64,000 nt of DNA from contig NC_084923.1 of assembly GCF_958298935.1 (NCBI RefSeq), positions 32,704,501-32,768,500 of the forward strand. Direction: 5' to 3'. Below, one piece after another: positions 11,770 to 21,278 of the stretch (within the stretch, counting starts at the first letter, position 1; each line of letters starts with the position of its first letter). Source of the DNA: Phragmites australis. Taxonomy: Eukaryota > Streptophyta > Magnoliopsida > Poales > Poaceae. The notes under the pieces were generated by a model. It saw nothing but the letters and a program-made list of their open reading frames with translations. It ran no database searches and was not told the origin of the DNA. Both the position numbers and the translations under genes were made by a program.

Positions 11770-11994
11770 ATGGCACCGCCGGCGGTGATGATGGTCCGGG
11801 CTGCGATCGTGGCCGTGCTGTTGATGCAATGCTACAACGTGATCCTCGCGGCGAGGCCGTTGCTGGATGCGGGAGGGGACGATGACGGCCGCTGGCTGGG
11901 GCAGGGTGGCGCCGGGTCGCTGATCATGCAGGTGCTCAAAGGTCCGTGTCACTCCGGTGGCTGGCACGATCCCAAGCACCCCGGCTGCCCATAA
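11770..11994 (+). CDS. Small secreted peptide precursor (74 aa), unassigned family
   Basis: The frame ATG 11770 to TAA 11992-11994 encodes a 74-residue protein. The first ~28 residues form a signal peptide: a hydrophobic core (AAIVAVLLMQCYNVILAA) after MMVR, with a likely cleavage site after LAA and before RPL. The mature part is acidic and glycine-rich and ends in a short, distinct tail, KGPCHSGGWHDPKHPGCP, with two cysteines. Signal peptide plus short conserved-looking C-terminus is the plan of plant peptide-hormone precursors (PIP, CEP, IDA and similar), but I cannot place it in a named family. The tail is also the best-kept part in the broken copy (GGWHDP and HPGCP are shared), which hints at constraint before duplication. 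A TATA box lies upstream. Alternatively it is a cysteine-pair defence peptide. Confidence 0.6.
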   Translation: MAPPAVMMVRAAIVAVLLMQCYNVILAARPLLDAGGDDDGRWLGQGGAGSLIMQVLKGPCHSGGWHDPKHPGCP

Positions 11995-12521
11995 ATAGCC
12001 CCTGTGGCTGGCGGCCGGCAGCTCTGTTAGCTACTCGATCGTTAGCCTCTGTGCTTCCTTCAGCGATTTTGGTTAATTTGTTCATACCTTGTAAAGACTT
12101 CCATGTGAAAATAGATTCTTTGGAAGCTGATTATAGTAGATATAGATCGATACAAGAGATAATAAATCAGTCGCTGATATGTCAGGTAACAAAGTATACA
12201 GAAGATTAGCAAGGTAATTCATATGAGGAGATTTAGATCGATTTCAGGTTTGGAAGTAGAGAAGTGCAACTCACACTTATGGTTGTATTAATTCATTCTT
12301 TTGCTTCCATGGCAATTTTCTTCATTCTATATTGAATATACAAAAGCCTTTGATCGAATTTGCGCGACAATGGATTGTATCCCATTGTTTTTCCGTGTCC
12401 TCTGTACATGAACGACCAGGATTCGGATTTTTCTCAAGGCTTGGCTCTGTTCCTTATGGATCTATGTTAATGTCAAAGAGGACAACCCTGACTGGTGCAA
12501 CATTAGTTTAACCACATGTAT

Positions 12522-12743
12522 GTTGGTGATATACTCTAGAAATGATCACTAACTTAGATTGAATCCATACGTGCACTTTACGGATAAAAATCTGTGAGGG
12601 ATTAGAACTCTAATAAGCTTCTAATGAGGGAGCCTATTAGTAGGGTCTATATAAGTAGAGGTGTGGGGAACTATGGGTCCGCCCCTCCACCGAACCTTTA
12701 CATGAATCTGTAGTCGGACGCGCGGGGCTAGCACACCGGTGGA
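12522..12743 (+). repeat. copia-LTR-like segment, left copy
   Basis: From TGTTGGTGATATACTCTAG the sequence has LTR-like features, including a TCTATATAAG box near 12646-12656 followed by a GGGGAACTATGGG transcript-start-like region. The same segment in the right-hand copy (from 47838) continues beyond a CACTA insertion to a GGTATCAGAGC primer-site-like string, which is why it is called an LTR. Here it is cut by the CACTA terminus at 12744 and never resumes. Confidence 0.5.
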
Positions 12744-13211
12744 CACTACTACAGAAATAGTCATAAGTATTGCCTCATCCATGCTGGTTCCGTTAAAACC
12801 TGCACTGATAGTGTATCAATACCGGTTGATAGCAAAACCAAACATTCGCCAGTCCATTCAGACAAAAACCAACACTAATAACTAGTATTAGTGCCGGTTC
12901 ATATTACGAACCGGCATAGATACCTAGCACGGACCCGAAATTTCATTATAATAGGATTTTAGCTCACGCTCTTTCATCCGATCGACTCGGTGAAGCACTC
13001 AGTCCTCTCTCTCTTCACCTTATCCTCACACGCCCACCCTCGCGTCCTCAGCCGCTCAGTCCTCGCGCGCTTAATTCCATCTCTCTCTCCATTTTATCCT
13101 CTCTCTCTCTCACCCTCCCGTCCTCGCATCCTCGGCCACCGGCGGGGCCTCTAGGTAGTCGGGCGTTCCCCGTCTCGGTGTACCACTGGAGGGGAAGGGA
13201 AGGGCGGAGCA
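12744..13211 (+). mobile_element. Left 468 bp of a small CACTA element, fused to the large CACTA
   Basis: It begins with the CACTA-type terminus CACTACTACAGAAATAG and has inverted GCCGGTT/AACCGGC subterminal motifs to about 12925. It is the counterpart of 48062-48563 in the complete small CACTA. After 13211 the sequence switches to the TATCACTGCCGGC subterminal family of the large CACTA. The 3 bases before it (GGA) do not match the bases after the large CACTA's right end (TTA), so 12744-46987 is not a simple single insertion. Confidence 0.7.
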
Positions 13212-13345
13212 TAGGGTATCACTACCGGCTCAGCCAGCAGTGATGCCCTACTCCCTCATCACTGCCGGTTTAATCCACCGACCGGCAGTGATAGCAGGGC
13301 ATCACTGCCGGCTTGTTATATGATCCGGCAGTGATGTCTCGACTA
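13212..13345. repeat. Left subterminal repeats of the large CACTA
   Basis: Short inverted and direct motifs of the type ATCACTGCCGG and CCGGCAGTGAT occur at least six times. In En/Spm these subterminal motifs are the binding sites of the TNPA-type protein. The same motif set occurs at 46730-46987, tying the two ends to one element. Confidence 0.75.
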
Positions 13346-13347
13346 TA

Positions 13348-13358
13348 TAAAAGTCGCC
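13348..13358 (+). promoter_or_regulatory. TATA box of the CACTA transposase gene
   Basis: CTATATAAAAG lies just inside the subterminal repeats and about 790 bases before the transposase ATG (14151). The interval would hold an untranslated leader with an intron. Confidence 0.5.
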
Positions 13359-13753
13359 CTCTCCTTCCCCAAGCCCGAGCACACAACAGAGAGAAGCTCT
13401 GTTTGCTCGGTGGCAGCCATTTTTGGTCACCAAGTTCTTAGTGGCTTCAAAATTTTGAGTAATCCTCATGCCCTAGTTGTTCCAAAGTATGTAACTTCAT
13501 CTCCAATCCATTTTTATTTGAATTATATTTGCTAAATTGCTCTAGATTTTGAAATGATAGAGATGCACCTATCGCCAGGATGTTTTAAGACAATGTAGAT
13601 GCAATTATATCTCATTTATTATACAGAAGCTTCAATTAGTAGCTTATGAAGGAAAGTGTCTTTATTATTGATTTGCATTACCTGTAGGTTTGAGCATATT
13701 TATTTTTTGTTTTTAATGACTTAGAAAAATTTGCCATAAAATTAAGATATATA

Positions 13754-14110
13754 GCAAGCTTCAATTATATTTTTTTATATTTTAATTAATTTAGCAAGCT
13801 CCAATATAGAAACTTTAGGTACGAACATATTTATTTTTGATTTATAATGAATTAGAAAAATTAGCCATGATATTTAGGTATGTTGCAAGCTCCAATTATA
13901 TTTTTATATTTTAATTAATTAGCATGCTCCTATATGAAAACTTTAGGTATGAGCGTATTTATTTTGATTTTTAATGAATTAGAAAATTTCTCCATGATAT
14001 TTAGGTATGTAGCAAGATCCAATTATATTTTTTATATTTTATTTAATTAGCAAGCTCCAATATATAAACTTTATGTATGAGCGTATTTATTTTTTATTTT
14101 TACTTAATTA
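13754..14110. repeat. Three ~129-bp tandem repeats in the CACTA 5' region
   Basis: Units starting near 13754, 13884 and 14012 each begin GCAAGCT(T/C)CAATTATAT or a close variant and contain a TATATTTTAATTAATT string, a repeated CTTTAGGTA string and GAATTAGAAAA. A weaker fourth copy may begin near 13628. The region is AT-rich and non-coding, upstream of the transposase start. Confidence 0.75.
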
Positions 14111-14150
14111 GTCCTACAAAAGTGTTGAATAATAAAGAAAATTTCTAGGG

Positions 14151-14424
14151 ATGGCACCAACAAATACAAATCGGAAGCGTACGCAAAAGCATACAAAAGG
14201 TGGCTCCTCCAACCCGGACCAATTGCCGGTAGGAGATGACGAGGTAATTTATTTGTTGGTGATCACAAATTCTTCTAGATGTTACGAATTTGGATTTACA
14301 ATAATGATATAATTGTAGATGGACAGAAGATGGATGTACGATACGAGCCATGTGAGCGCAGAGTACAAGAACGGCGTGGATTGTTTCCTGGTACAAGCCG
14401 CAACGCACAAGTCAAATACACAGT
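14151..14424 (+). pseudogene. CACTA tnp2-type transposase, first two exons
   Basis: Exon 1 (14151-14243) encodes a basic 31-residue start (MAPTNTNRKRTQKHTKGG...) and ends before GTAATT. Exon 2 starts at 14319 after TTGTAG and opens MDRRWMYDTSHVSAEYKNGV, the N-terminal transposase-associated domain of plant En/Spm transposases. A 4-kb solo LTR interrupts exon 2 after base 14424; the coding frame continues at 18433 (the TSD GTCTC is counted once), giving QYIYCPCDDCENK, the zinc-binding end of the same domain. This part has no stop of its own; the gene is dead because of the insertion and later stops. Confidence 0.85.
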
Positions 14425-17400
14425 CTCTGTAACACTCTGTGTTTAGCATATTGTATAATTACAGAATTAGCTCCAAATTAAAACTTTTTGAGGATAACTA
14501 AGTAAGCTAGTACATGTACAGGGATGTGTATGTATGCCAGTACATACACCTTCACACATGTTGGAGGTATGGAGTTGACTAGTTGTTCCAAAGTTTACCA
14601 GTGCAAATTTTAGTATGATCACTGCATTAGGTTGACTGTCATGCATTGTTGGATTTTTTTTTGATTCTTTGTGTGCAGGTTTGAATTGAATGTCTCTCAA
14701 TTCAAACCTACTCTTAGACTCTGATCAGTTTAAATCAAATTATCTCCAAGCTCAGAGATCCAGATTAAATCAACTCCAAATAAATAGTTGAAGTTGATCT
14801 TAATCCAAGGTCAAGTTCCAAATTCAAATTTCCAAATTAAATTATTCCAAAGATATGTTTGATTCTCCTTCTCTTTTTCTCTCTTTCTTTTTCTCCTCCA
14901 AATTCTCGGTGGGCCGGTTTCCTTTTTTTTTCCCCTCTCTTTTTATCCGGCCCAACTGCCAGCCCGTTCGGCCGCTTACTTCCCCGCGTGGGCCGCCATC
15001 GCCTTCCCGGCCCACTCGGCCGCACGCCAGCGCGCCAGGCGCGCCCGCGCGTGCGTTCGCTCCGGGCCGTCCACCGATGCCGCGTGTCACCCATCCACCC
15101 GCGCCACACCCTTCCTCCCTCTTCCCCCCTCCCTTCTCTCCCCGCCAGCGCTACAGGCCACGTCGCCGGCTGCCGCTCTTCGCGGGACAGCTCCGCCCCG
15201 AGCCCATGCCTCTCCCTTCTCTCTGCCCATGCCCCAGCCCCTGCCCTGGTGCCGCAGTACGCGTGCTTGCGGTAGCCTGCCGCGCGTCGGCCGGCCACAG
15301 GCCACCGCCGCCGCGTCGCACGCCTCGCTGCGCTCCACCTCGCCTCCGTCGACCCGCGGTGGACATCCGCGCCCGCTCGCGTGTCCGTCGCCCTCGTCTT
15401 AGTGCCGCCTCCCCTCCCAGCTATAAATAGCAGGCCGGCACTCCCTCCTTACCCATTTCACCACTTCCGCCACCGCCGCCCCGTTTCTCGCCTCACCATT
15501 GCTCGCCGTCGACCATACGCCACCACCGATGAGCTGCCGAGGAGGACCTTAAGCCGACGCTGCCCACGTGCCACCGTCCGTTGGCCCGAAAAGCTCGACG
15601 GGAGCTACCTTCGCGCGAAGCCCGAGCCGCCGTCATTCGTCGTCCCCACCGCCGACCACAGACGCCGCTTGCCACCGTCCGACCTCCCTGGTGAGCCCCC
15701 TAGCCTCCCTAGAATCCCTAGGCTAGCTAAGTAGGCCACCCCATGCGCCAAATTGGCTGTTAGCTGTACGCCGATGCGTTTGTGGTTCGGCCACCGTGTC
15801 TGGTCGCCGCCGGCACGTGCCTGTGTCGTGTATGTGTTCACCGGCCATCGTGCCGAGTTCTTGCAGGAAGAACGCCTCCCCGTGTAGGGGAGGTGCTGCC
15901 CATTTCTCTCCGCTCCTTGTTCCCCCTCCGGCGACGAACTGGCATCGTTTCCGCCACCGGCTGCCGTCGAGGTGCTCCCTGCCGAGTCCGCCAGTTCTCA
16001 AGGTTGGCCGGTGTGCCTTCGTCGTCGTGAAGCTTTGGCCGAAACACTTTTCCGGCGAGCTCTCTGGTGCGCACCGCCGCAAGATTGCTCACCGCCAGCC
16101 GAATTCCTCCCTCTCCGCCGTTCGCTCGTGTAAGCGCGCCCGCGCACCCGCGCGCACGCTGAACCGACAACGGGCCGTGGCCTGGCTTGGCCAGACCGGC
16201 CTCGGCTCGGCCCAACGGCCGTCTCGGCCCGTGCACCGCTAGCTCGGCCCAAGCAGCCAACCGCCAGTGGGCCAGGCCTCAGCAGGCCGGCCCAGCTCCT
16301 GTAGCCCATTCAGCAGCCAGCCCGAATACTGTGTGGGCTGCACTGTGTAGCCCACTACTGTAGACCCAAGCCCAGCCTGGCCCATTTAGGCCCGGACCCG
16401 GCCCACCTAAAGCCCAAGTGGGCCCCACCTGGTCCCTGTTCATATGGGCCCTTTCATTGTTCAGTGGGCCCCACCGGTGAATAGTGTCTTTTCATAATTT
16501 CCTAAATTAAATCTTCCAGGAGCCGTAACTTCTCCGTTCTGGCTCCGATTTCGGCGTTTCTTTCGCCGAAATTCCTTAAAAATCAAGATCTACTCATTGG
16601 CCAACTTGTGTTGTCTATTAGGGCTTGTTTGGCTTTTCAATTGGTGTTAATCGATTCTTCTTTAGATTAGCCGTATTGATCGTAATTGTGAATTACAGAG
16701 GAGCAAGAGCAGGAACAAGGACATTTGTTTTGCGAGATCTGTGCTGGGATTATTCGGGCTGAGGAGGATCCTGACTTTGACCAAAATCAAGAGGAGAACT
16801 CCGGAGAAGGCAAGTCCTATTTTCCTTGATCATATTGAACCTATGTTTTCCGATAATCTACATGCTCAACTAAAACTGGGAATACTACTGCATGTGCTAT
16901 GTATTACGCTTTTGCAATTGTTGTAGTAGTTAATCCTATCAACACTTGTCATGCCATAACTAACTTCACCTAGAATACATATCACCCTAGGATTACCTAT
17001 TGTTATTTATATTAACGATGGAAGACGTCTTGATATCTAGCATGCTTAGGATTGAATACGTCTCCTCACAGGCGTTGCTTTTAAAACTGCATCTCCTCGG
17101 GGATGATAAATTATCATTATCCAATGACAAGTCATATACCATGAATCCTTGATGGATATGAATTTCGTGATGGATCCTTGTCGGTCTGTGGGATATGGTG
17201 GGTGGTGTGTAAAAATTAGTGAAAACTGTTTTGGCGGGGGCAGGTAGAGTAGTCCTCTGTGGGAAGGGATGCTCTTGGGGGCATGTGGTATTGTGGGAAT
17301 ACTCGTGCTGGGAGATGCCCACCCCGGCCGCTTAAGGACCGAGTCATTGCGGCCCGTCTAGCCTAGCCACTACGTACAACCATGCGTCCTGTATGGGCAG

Positions 17401-18427
17401 GACTTGACTTTCCTTTCACTGGACTGGGTCAGACATCATACCAGGAGGCTGAGAGCAACGAGCAGGCAAGTACTATCCTGTCCCGCGTGCTTGGAGGTTT
17501 CTAGTACCGGCCAAGGCTTAAAAAGGGATGCTGGCCTTCGGAAGCATGCAGCTCTGGTACTTGGGCGTGTCTCGTGGAAAAGCCCGGCAGGAAAGGTGTT
17601 ATGGAGAGTCTCGGTATGATTCGCTCCCCTGCATGCAACAGTGGGAGGCTGAGCATATCGCGTGGGTAAAGTTGTACAACCTCTGCAGAGTGTAAAACTA
17701 TTCGAATAGCCGTGTCCACGGTTATGGACATGCGAAAGCAGCAATCGCGTTGACTAGACTCAGGGTGCGTGTGTCTTGATGAGTGAGTGGGTGGACTAGA
17801 TGTCCATATGTTAATGTTCCTGGCTCGATCCGCCAGAAGCTGTGTGGTACTAGAGGTACACCAGTTGTGATAAAAGGGACTGCGGAGTGAGGTATAGCCC
17901 CTCCCAGGACCGAAAACTCCCAGATAAAACTTGTTACTGGTTTTGAACTATTAAAACGGTTTTAAAGTTAATCATTGATGATACAACTGAATACCTGCAT
18001 AAATTGCTTTACGCTAAAACTATTCTGTAAAGCCTTATCCTTGAAATACTTCATTATGCATCTATCAAACCCTTGAAAGTAGTATAGGGCTTGCTGAGTA
18101 CCTTTTGTACTCACTCTTGTTGTCATTCAGATGAAGAAGATAATGCCGACTTTGCCGGGGGCGAAGCCGGAGACGAAGAGTAGTCTAAGTGTCGTGTTCG
18201 CACCCTCGCTGCTTGTGGCTTGGATCCTTTTCCGCTGTGCTTTTCATGAAGGCCGCTAGGCCATGTTTGTAAAAGACAATATGGGTTGTAACTTAAAGTA
18301 CACTGTACGTTAATGTATTGTACGAAGTTTGACTGTGATACTACAACTGTTGTACTGTGCGTATCAGCTACGTAATCCAGGGACTGATACAGGAGGCACA
18401 GGAGATCCCGGCAACGCGGGTCTTACA
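14425..18427 (+). mobile_element. Solo LTR of a large gypsy family (4,003 bp, TSD GTCTC)
   Basis: The element starts TGTAACACTC, ends GGGTCTTACA, and is flanked by GTCTC at 14420-14424 and 18428-18432. It has no coding region, a TATAAATAG box near 15422, and a 3' part (16680-18200) with an ORF-like EEQEQ-coding stretch and a GAAGAAGATAATGCC stretch. Parts of it align in reverse complement with the solo LTR at 21279-24469 (for example AAGGCAAGT..CCTTGATCAT), so both belong to related families in opposite orientation. Open frames at 14855-15430 and in the GC-rich 15000-16300 stretch are composition artefacts. Confidence 0.9.
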
Positions 18428-21159
18428 GTCTCAATACATATATTGTCCATGCGACGATTGTGAGAACAAAAAGCAGATTTCCACCACCCAGCAGATACAT
18501 TCCCACTTGATGCCAAAGGGCTTTATGGCTGGCTATACTCATTGGACCGAGCACGGCGAAGCTGAGATCGTACAGGAAGGGCAATACATTGGCAGAGAAG
18601 ATGAATACTTGTGCACCGATATGCTGGCTAACGAATACACCGATATGCCACCTACCAGAGATATGTTGGTCGATGATGATCTAGAGGAGATGTTAGCCGA
18701 CGCTGACGCTGATGATCTGGAGTAGATGTTGCGCGATGGGGAGGGGAACTTCGACCAATGAAAGAGAGTTTCAAAAGTTCTAGCATATGGTAGAGGACTC
18801 TAAAACACCATTGTTCTTGGGCTGCGAGAAGCAGCACATAAAGTTATGTACCATGCTTTCACTTCTACAATTGAAGGCAAGCAACGGGTGGTCTGATACA
18901 AGCTTCACAGAGTTGTTACTGTTCTTGCAAAAATTTCTTTCAAAGGGAAATGTGTTGCCAGAAAACACGTACCAGGCCAAACAGGTTATGTGTCCATTAG
19001 GATTGGAAGTGTAGAAAATACATACATGTCCAAACGAATGCATGTTGTATCGCAGAGAGCATGCAAACTTGGAAGTGTGTCTCGTCTATGGTGCATCACG
19101 GTACAAGCGTGACCATGGTGATATCGATGGTGAAGGAAAGAATAAAAGGCCTCCCGTCAAGGTGATATGGTATTTTCCTATAGTCCCCCGTTTGGAGCGT
19201 TTATTCACGAACAAAAGGTATGCCGAACTGATGCGGTGGCACGCCGAGGAGCGCAAGGATGATGGAATGCTGAGACACCCCGCTGATTCTACACAGTGGA
19301 GAAACATTGATAGAAAATACAAGGAGCCCTTTGCAAAAGATGTGAGGAATATAAGATTTGGGTTGAGTAGGATGGGATGAATCCATTCGGCAACATGAGC
19401 AGTAGTCATAGCACTTGGCCTGTGACTCTATGTATATACAACCTTCCTCCTTTGTTGTGTATGAAGCGGAAGTACATTATGATGCCGGTGCTGATACCAG
19501 GGCCGAGGCAACCTGGTAACGATATCGATATAAACCTGAAACCATTAATGGAAGATCTTGAAATACTGTGGAATGATGGTGTGCAGGTATGGGATGCACA
19601 CAGACAAGAGAACTTCACCTTATGCGCAATGCTGTTCGTAACAATCCAGGATTGACCAACCCTTGTCAACCTATCGCGCCAGACTGTCAAAGGCTATTGT
19701 GCATGCGTGCATTGTTTGGATGAAACAGAGAGCTTGTGGTTGAAGAATAGCTGAAAAATGGTGTACCTATATCATCGTAAATTTCTTTGTAAGAATCACA
19801 CGTACTGTAGCAACAGGAGAGCTTTAGATGGGAAAGTTGAGATTCGATCACCTCCTAAGCATCGCACTGGGAGACAGGTATATGACATGGTAAAGGGACT
19901 TAGGGTTATCCTTGGAAAGGGCGTAGGAGTACACCGATTCTGAAATCTAATCTTAGAGCTCCTATGTTCAAAAAGAAATCTATTTTTTATGACTTAGTTT
20001 ATTGGCCGGATTTGGTGGTTCGACACGCAATCGATGTCATGCACATTGAGAAGAATGTGTGTGATAGCTTGATTGGTACGTTACTAGACATACCTGGCAA
20101 AACAAAGGATACACTCTAAGCACAGAAGGACCTGAAATGTTTGAAACTCAGACAGGATCTACATCCCAAAGATATGTAAAAAGGCAACAAATATCTTGGT
20201 CCCGCTAGCTACAGTATGAGCAAGGCAGAGAAAATTGTAATGTGCAAGTGCTTGCATGGAATCAAAGTTCCATCAGGTTACTTCGCCAACACAAAGAGAC
20301 TAGTAAACATGAAAGATTTGAAATTAACTGGCATAAAGTCTCATGATTGTCATGTGATGATGACACAGATGCTTCCAATTGCAATTAGAGGTATTCTGTC
20401 GTTGAAGGTCCAAAACACAATCATAAAGTTATGTTCGTTCTTCAACGCGATATCACAGAAGGCTATCGATCCGACCAAGCTAGATAAGTTATAGGAAGAT
20501 GTGGTTCAGACTTTATCCCAGCTTGAGGCATTGTTCCCTCCATCATTTTTTTATATCATGGTGCATCTCATTGTTCACATTGTGAAAGAGATACAGATTC
20601 TTGGCCCCGTGTTTCTGCATCAGATGTACCCTTGTGAGAGGTTCATGGGAGTTCTGAAGAAATATGTTCGTAACCGAAATCTGTCGGAAGGCTGCATGGC
20701 CGAGGGCTAGGGAACTAAGGAGGTCATTGATTTCTGCGTCGACTACATGAATCTCAAATCGATTGGTGTGCATGTATCTCACCATGAGGGGAGGCTACTA
20801 GGGAAAGGAACAATAGGTGCAAACTCATTCCGCACTAATGACCTCGTTTCATTCACGCAAGAACATTTTGTAGTTCTGCAATAATCAGATGTAGTGGACC
20901 CATATATAGAAGAACACAAGAAGATGATACTCACCATAAACCCAAGGAAGTCCGATGTTTGGATCGCGCGAGAGCACCGAGATCATTTTGGCGCCTGGTT
21001 ACATAGACATGTGTTGTATAAGCAGATAGAGTGTGCTCAGTTTACTGTGTTAGCTCACGGACCGTCAACTACAATTTTCACATTCCAAGGATATAACATA
21101 AATGGCTATACATTTTATACAAAAGCTCAGGATAATAAGAACGCCAAGAAAAATAGCCA
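18428..21159 (+). pseudogene. CACTA tnp2-type transposase, main part
   Basis: The sequence continues the split transposase. The end of the transposase-associated domain (QIHSHLMPKGFMAGYTHW, 18494-18547) is followed by an acidic linker, then the Transposase_21/TNP2 core from about 18850 to 20400 (FLSKGNVLPENTYQAKQ, a VKVIWYFPIVPRLERLF string near 19160, MNPFGN..STWPVTL near 19377, and HCHM-like patterns). A DUF4218-type segment follows at about 20520-20705 (HLIVHIVKEI..LGPVFLHQMYP), then a DUF4216-type segment at 20894-21159 (FTFQGYNINGYTFYTKAQDN). In-frame stops at 18723, 19012, 19741, 20119 and 20492 and frame shifts make it inactive. It stops abruptly at the Tat-like element (21160). Confidence 0.85.
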
Positions 21160-21247
21160 GTGCGTTGGAGACGATGTCCACCTGCCATCTTTTCTGCAGA
21201 AAACAAAGCAGATTCAGGGATGCAACCCCCCTACCTGGCGTGCCAGT
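21160..21247 (-). repeat. 88-bp extra leader fragment beyond the left LTR
   Basis: These bases match the leader/primer-site region adjoining the right LTR (about 40970-41057) nearly base for base, including GTTGGAGACGATGTCCACC and CTACCTGGC. A 3' LTR should be followed by host DNA, not by another leader, so the array once continued into a second unit (LTR-body-LTR-body) that was later lost. CACTA transposase coding sequence directly abuts it on the left. Confidence 0.8.
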
Positions 21248-21278
21248 TGTCGGAGGATGAACTCCACAAGCGGGGATC

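Larger units (their letters stand above)
11675..13211. repeat. Left copy of the 1.55-kb direct repeat flanking the large CACTA
   Basis: From TTAACGCATTCG to GGGAAGGGCGGAGCA this segment matches 46988-48563 in the same orientation, at roughly nine in ten bases by eye, with indels. It contains the peptide gene, a copia-LTR-like segment and the first 468 bases of a small CACTA element. The homology breaks exactly where large-CACTA sequence begins on the right (13212), and the matching copy begins exactly at the right terminus of the large CACTA. Confidence 0.85.

Noticed and set aside
13754..14110. Possible CRISPR-like or satellite array
   Set aside because: Units are contiguous, long and AT-rich, with no spacers, in a plant transposon; ordinary tandem duplication.
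14855..15430. 191-codon Pro/Arg-rich frame
   Set aside because: It lies in the GC-rich U3 part of a solo LTR bounded by a target duplication; composition alone explains it.
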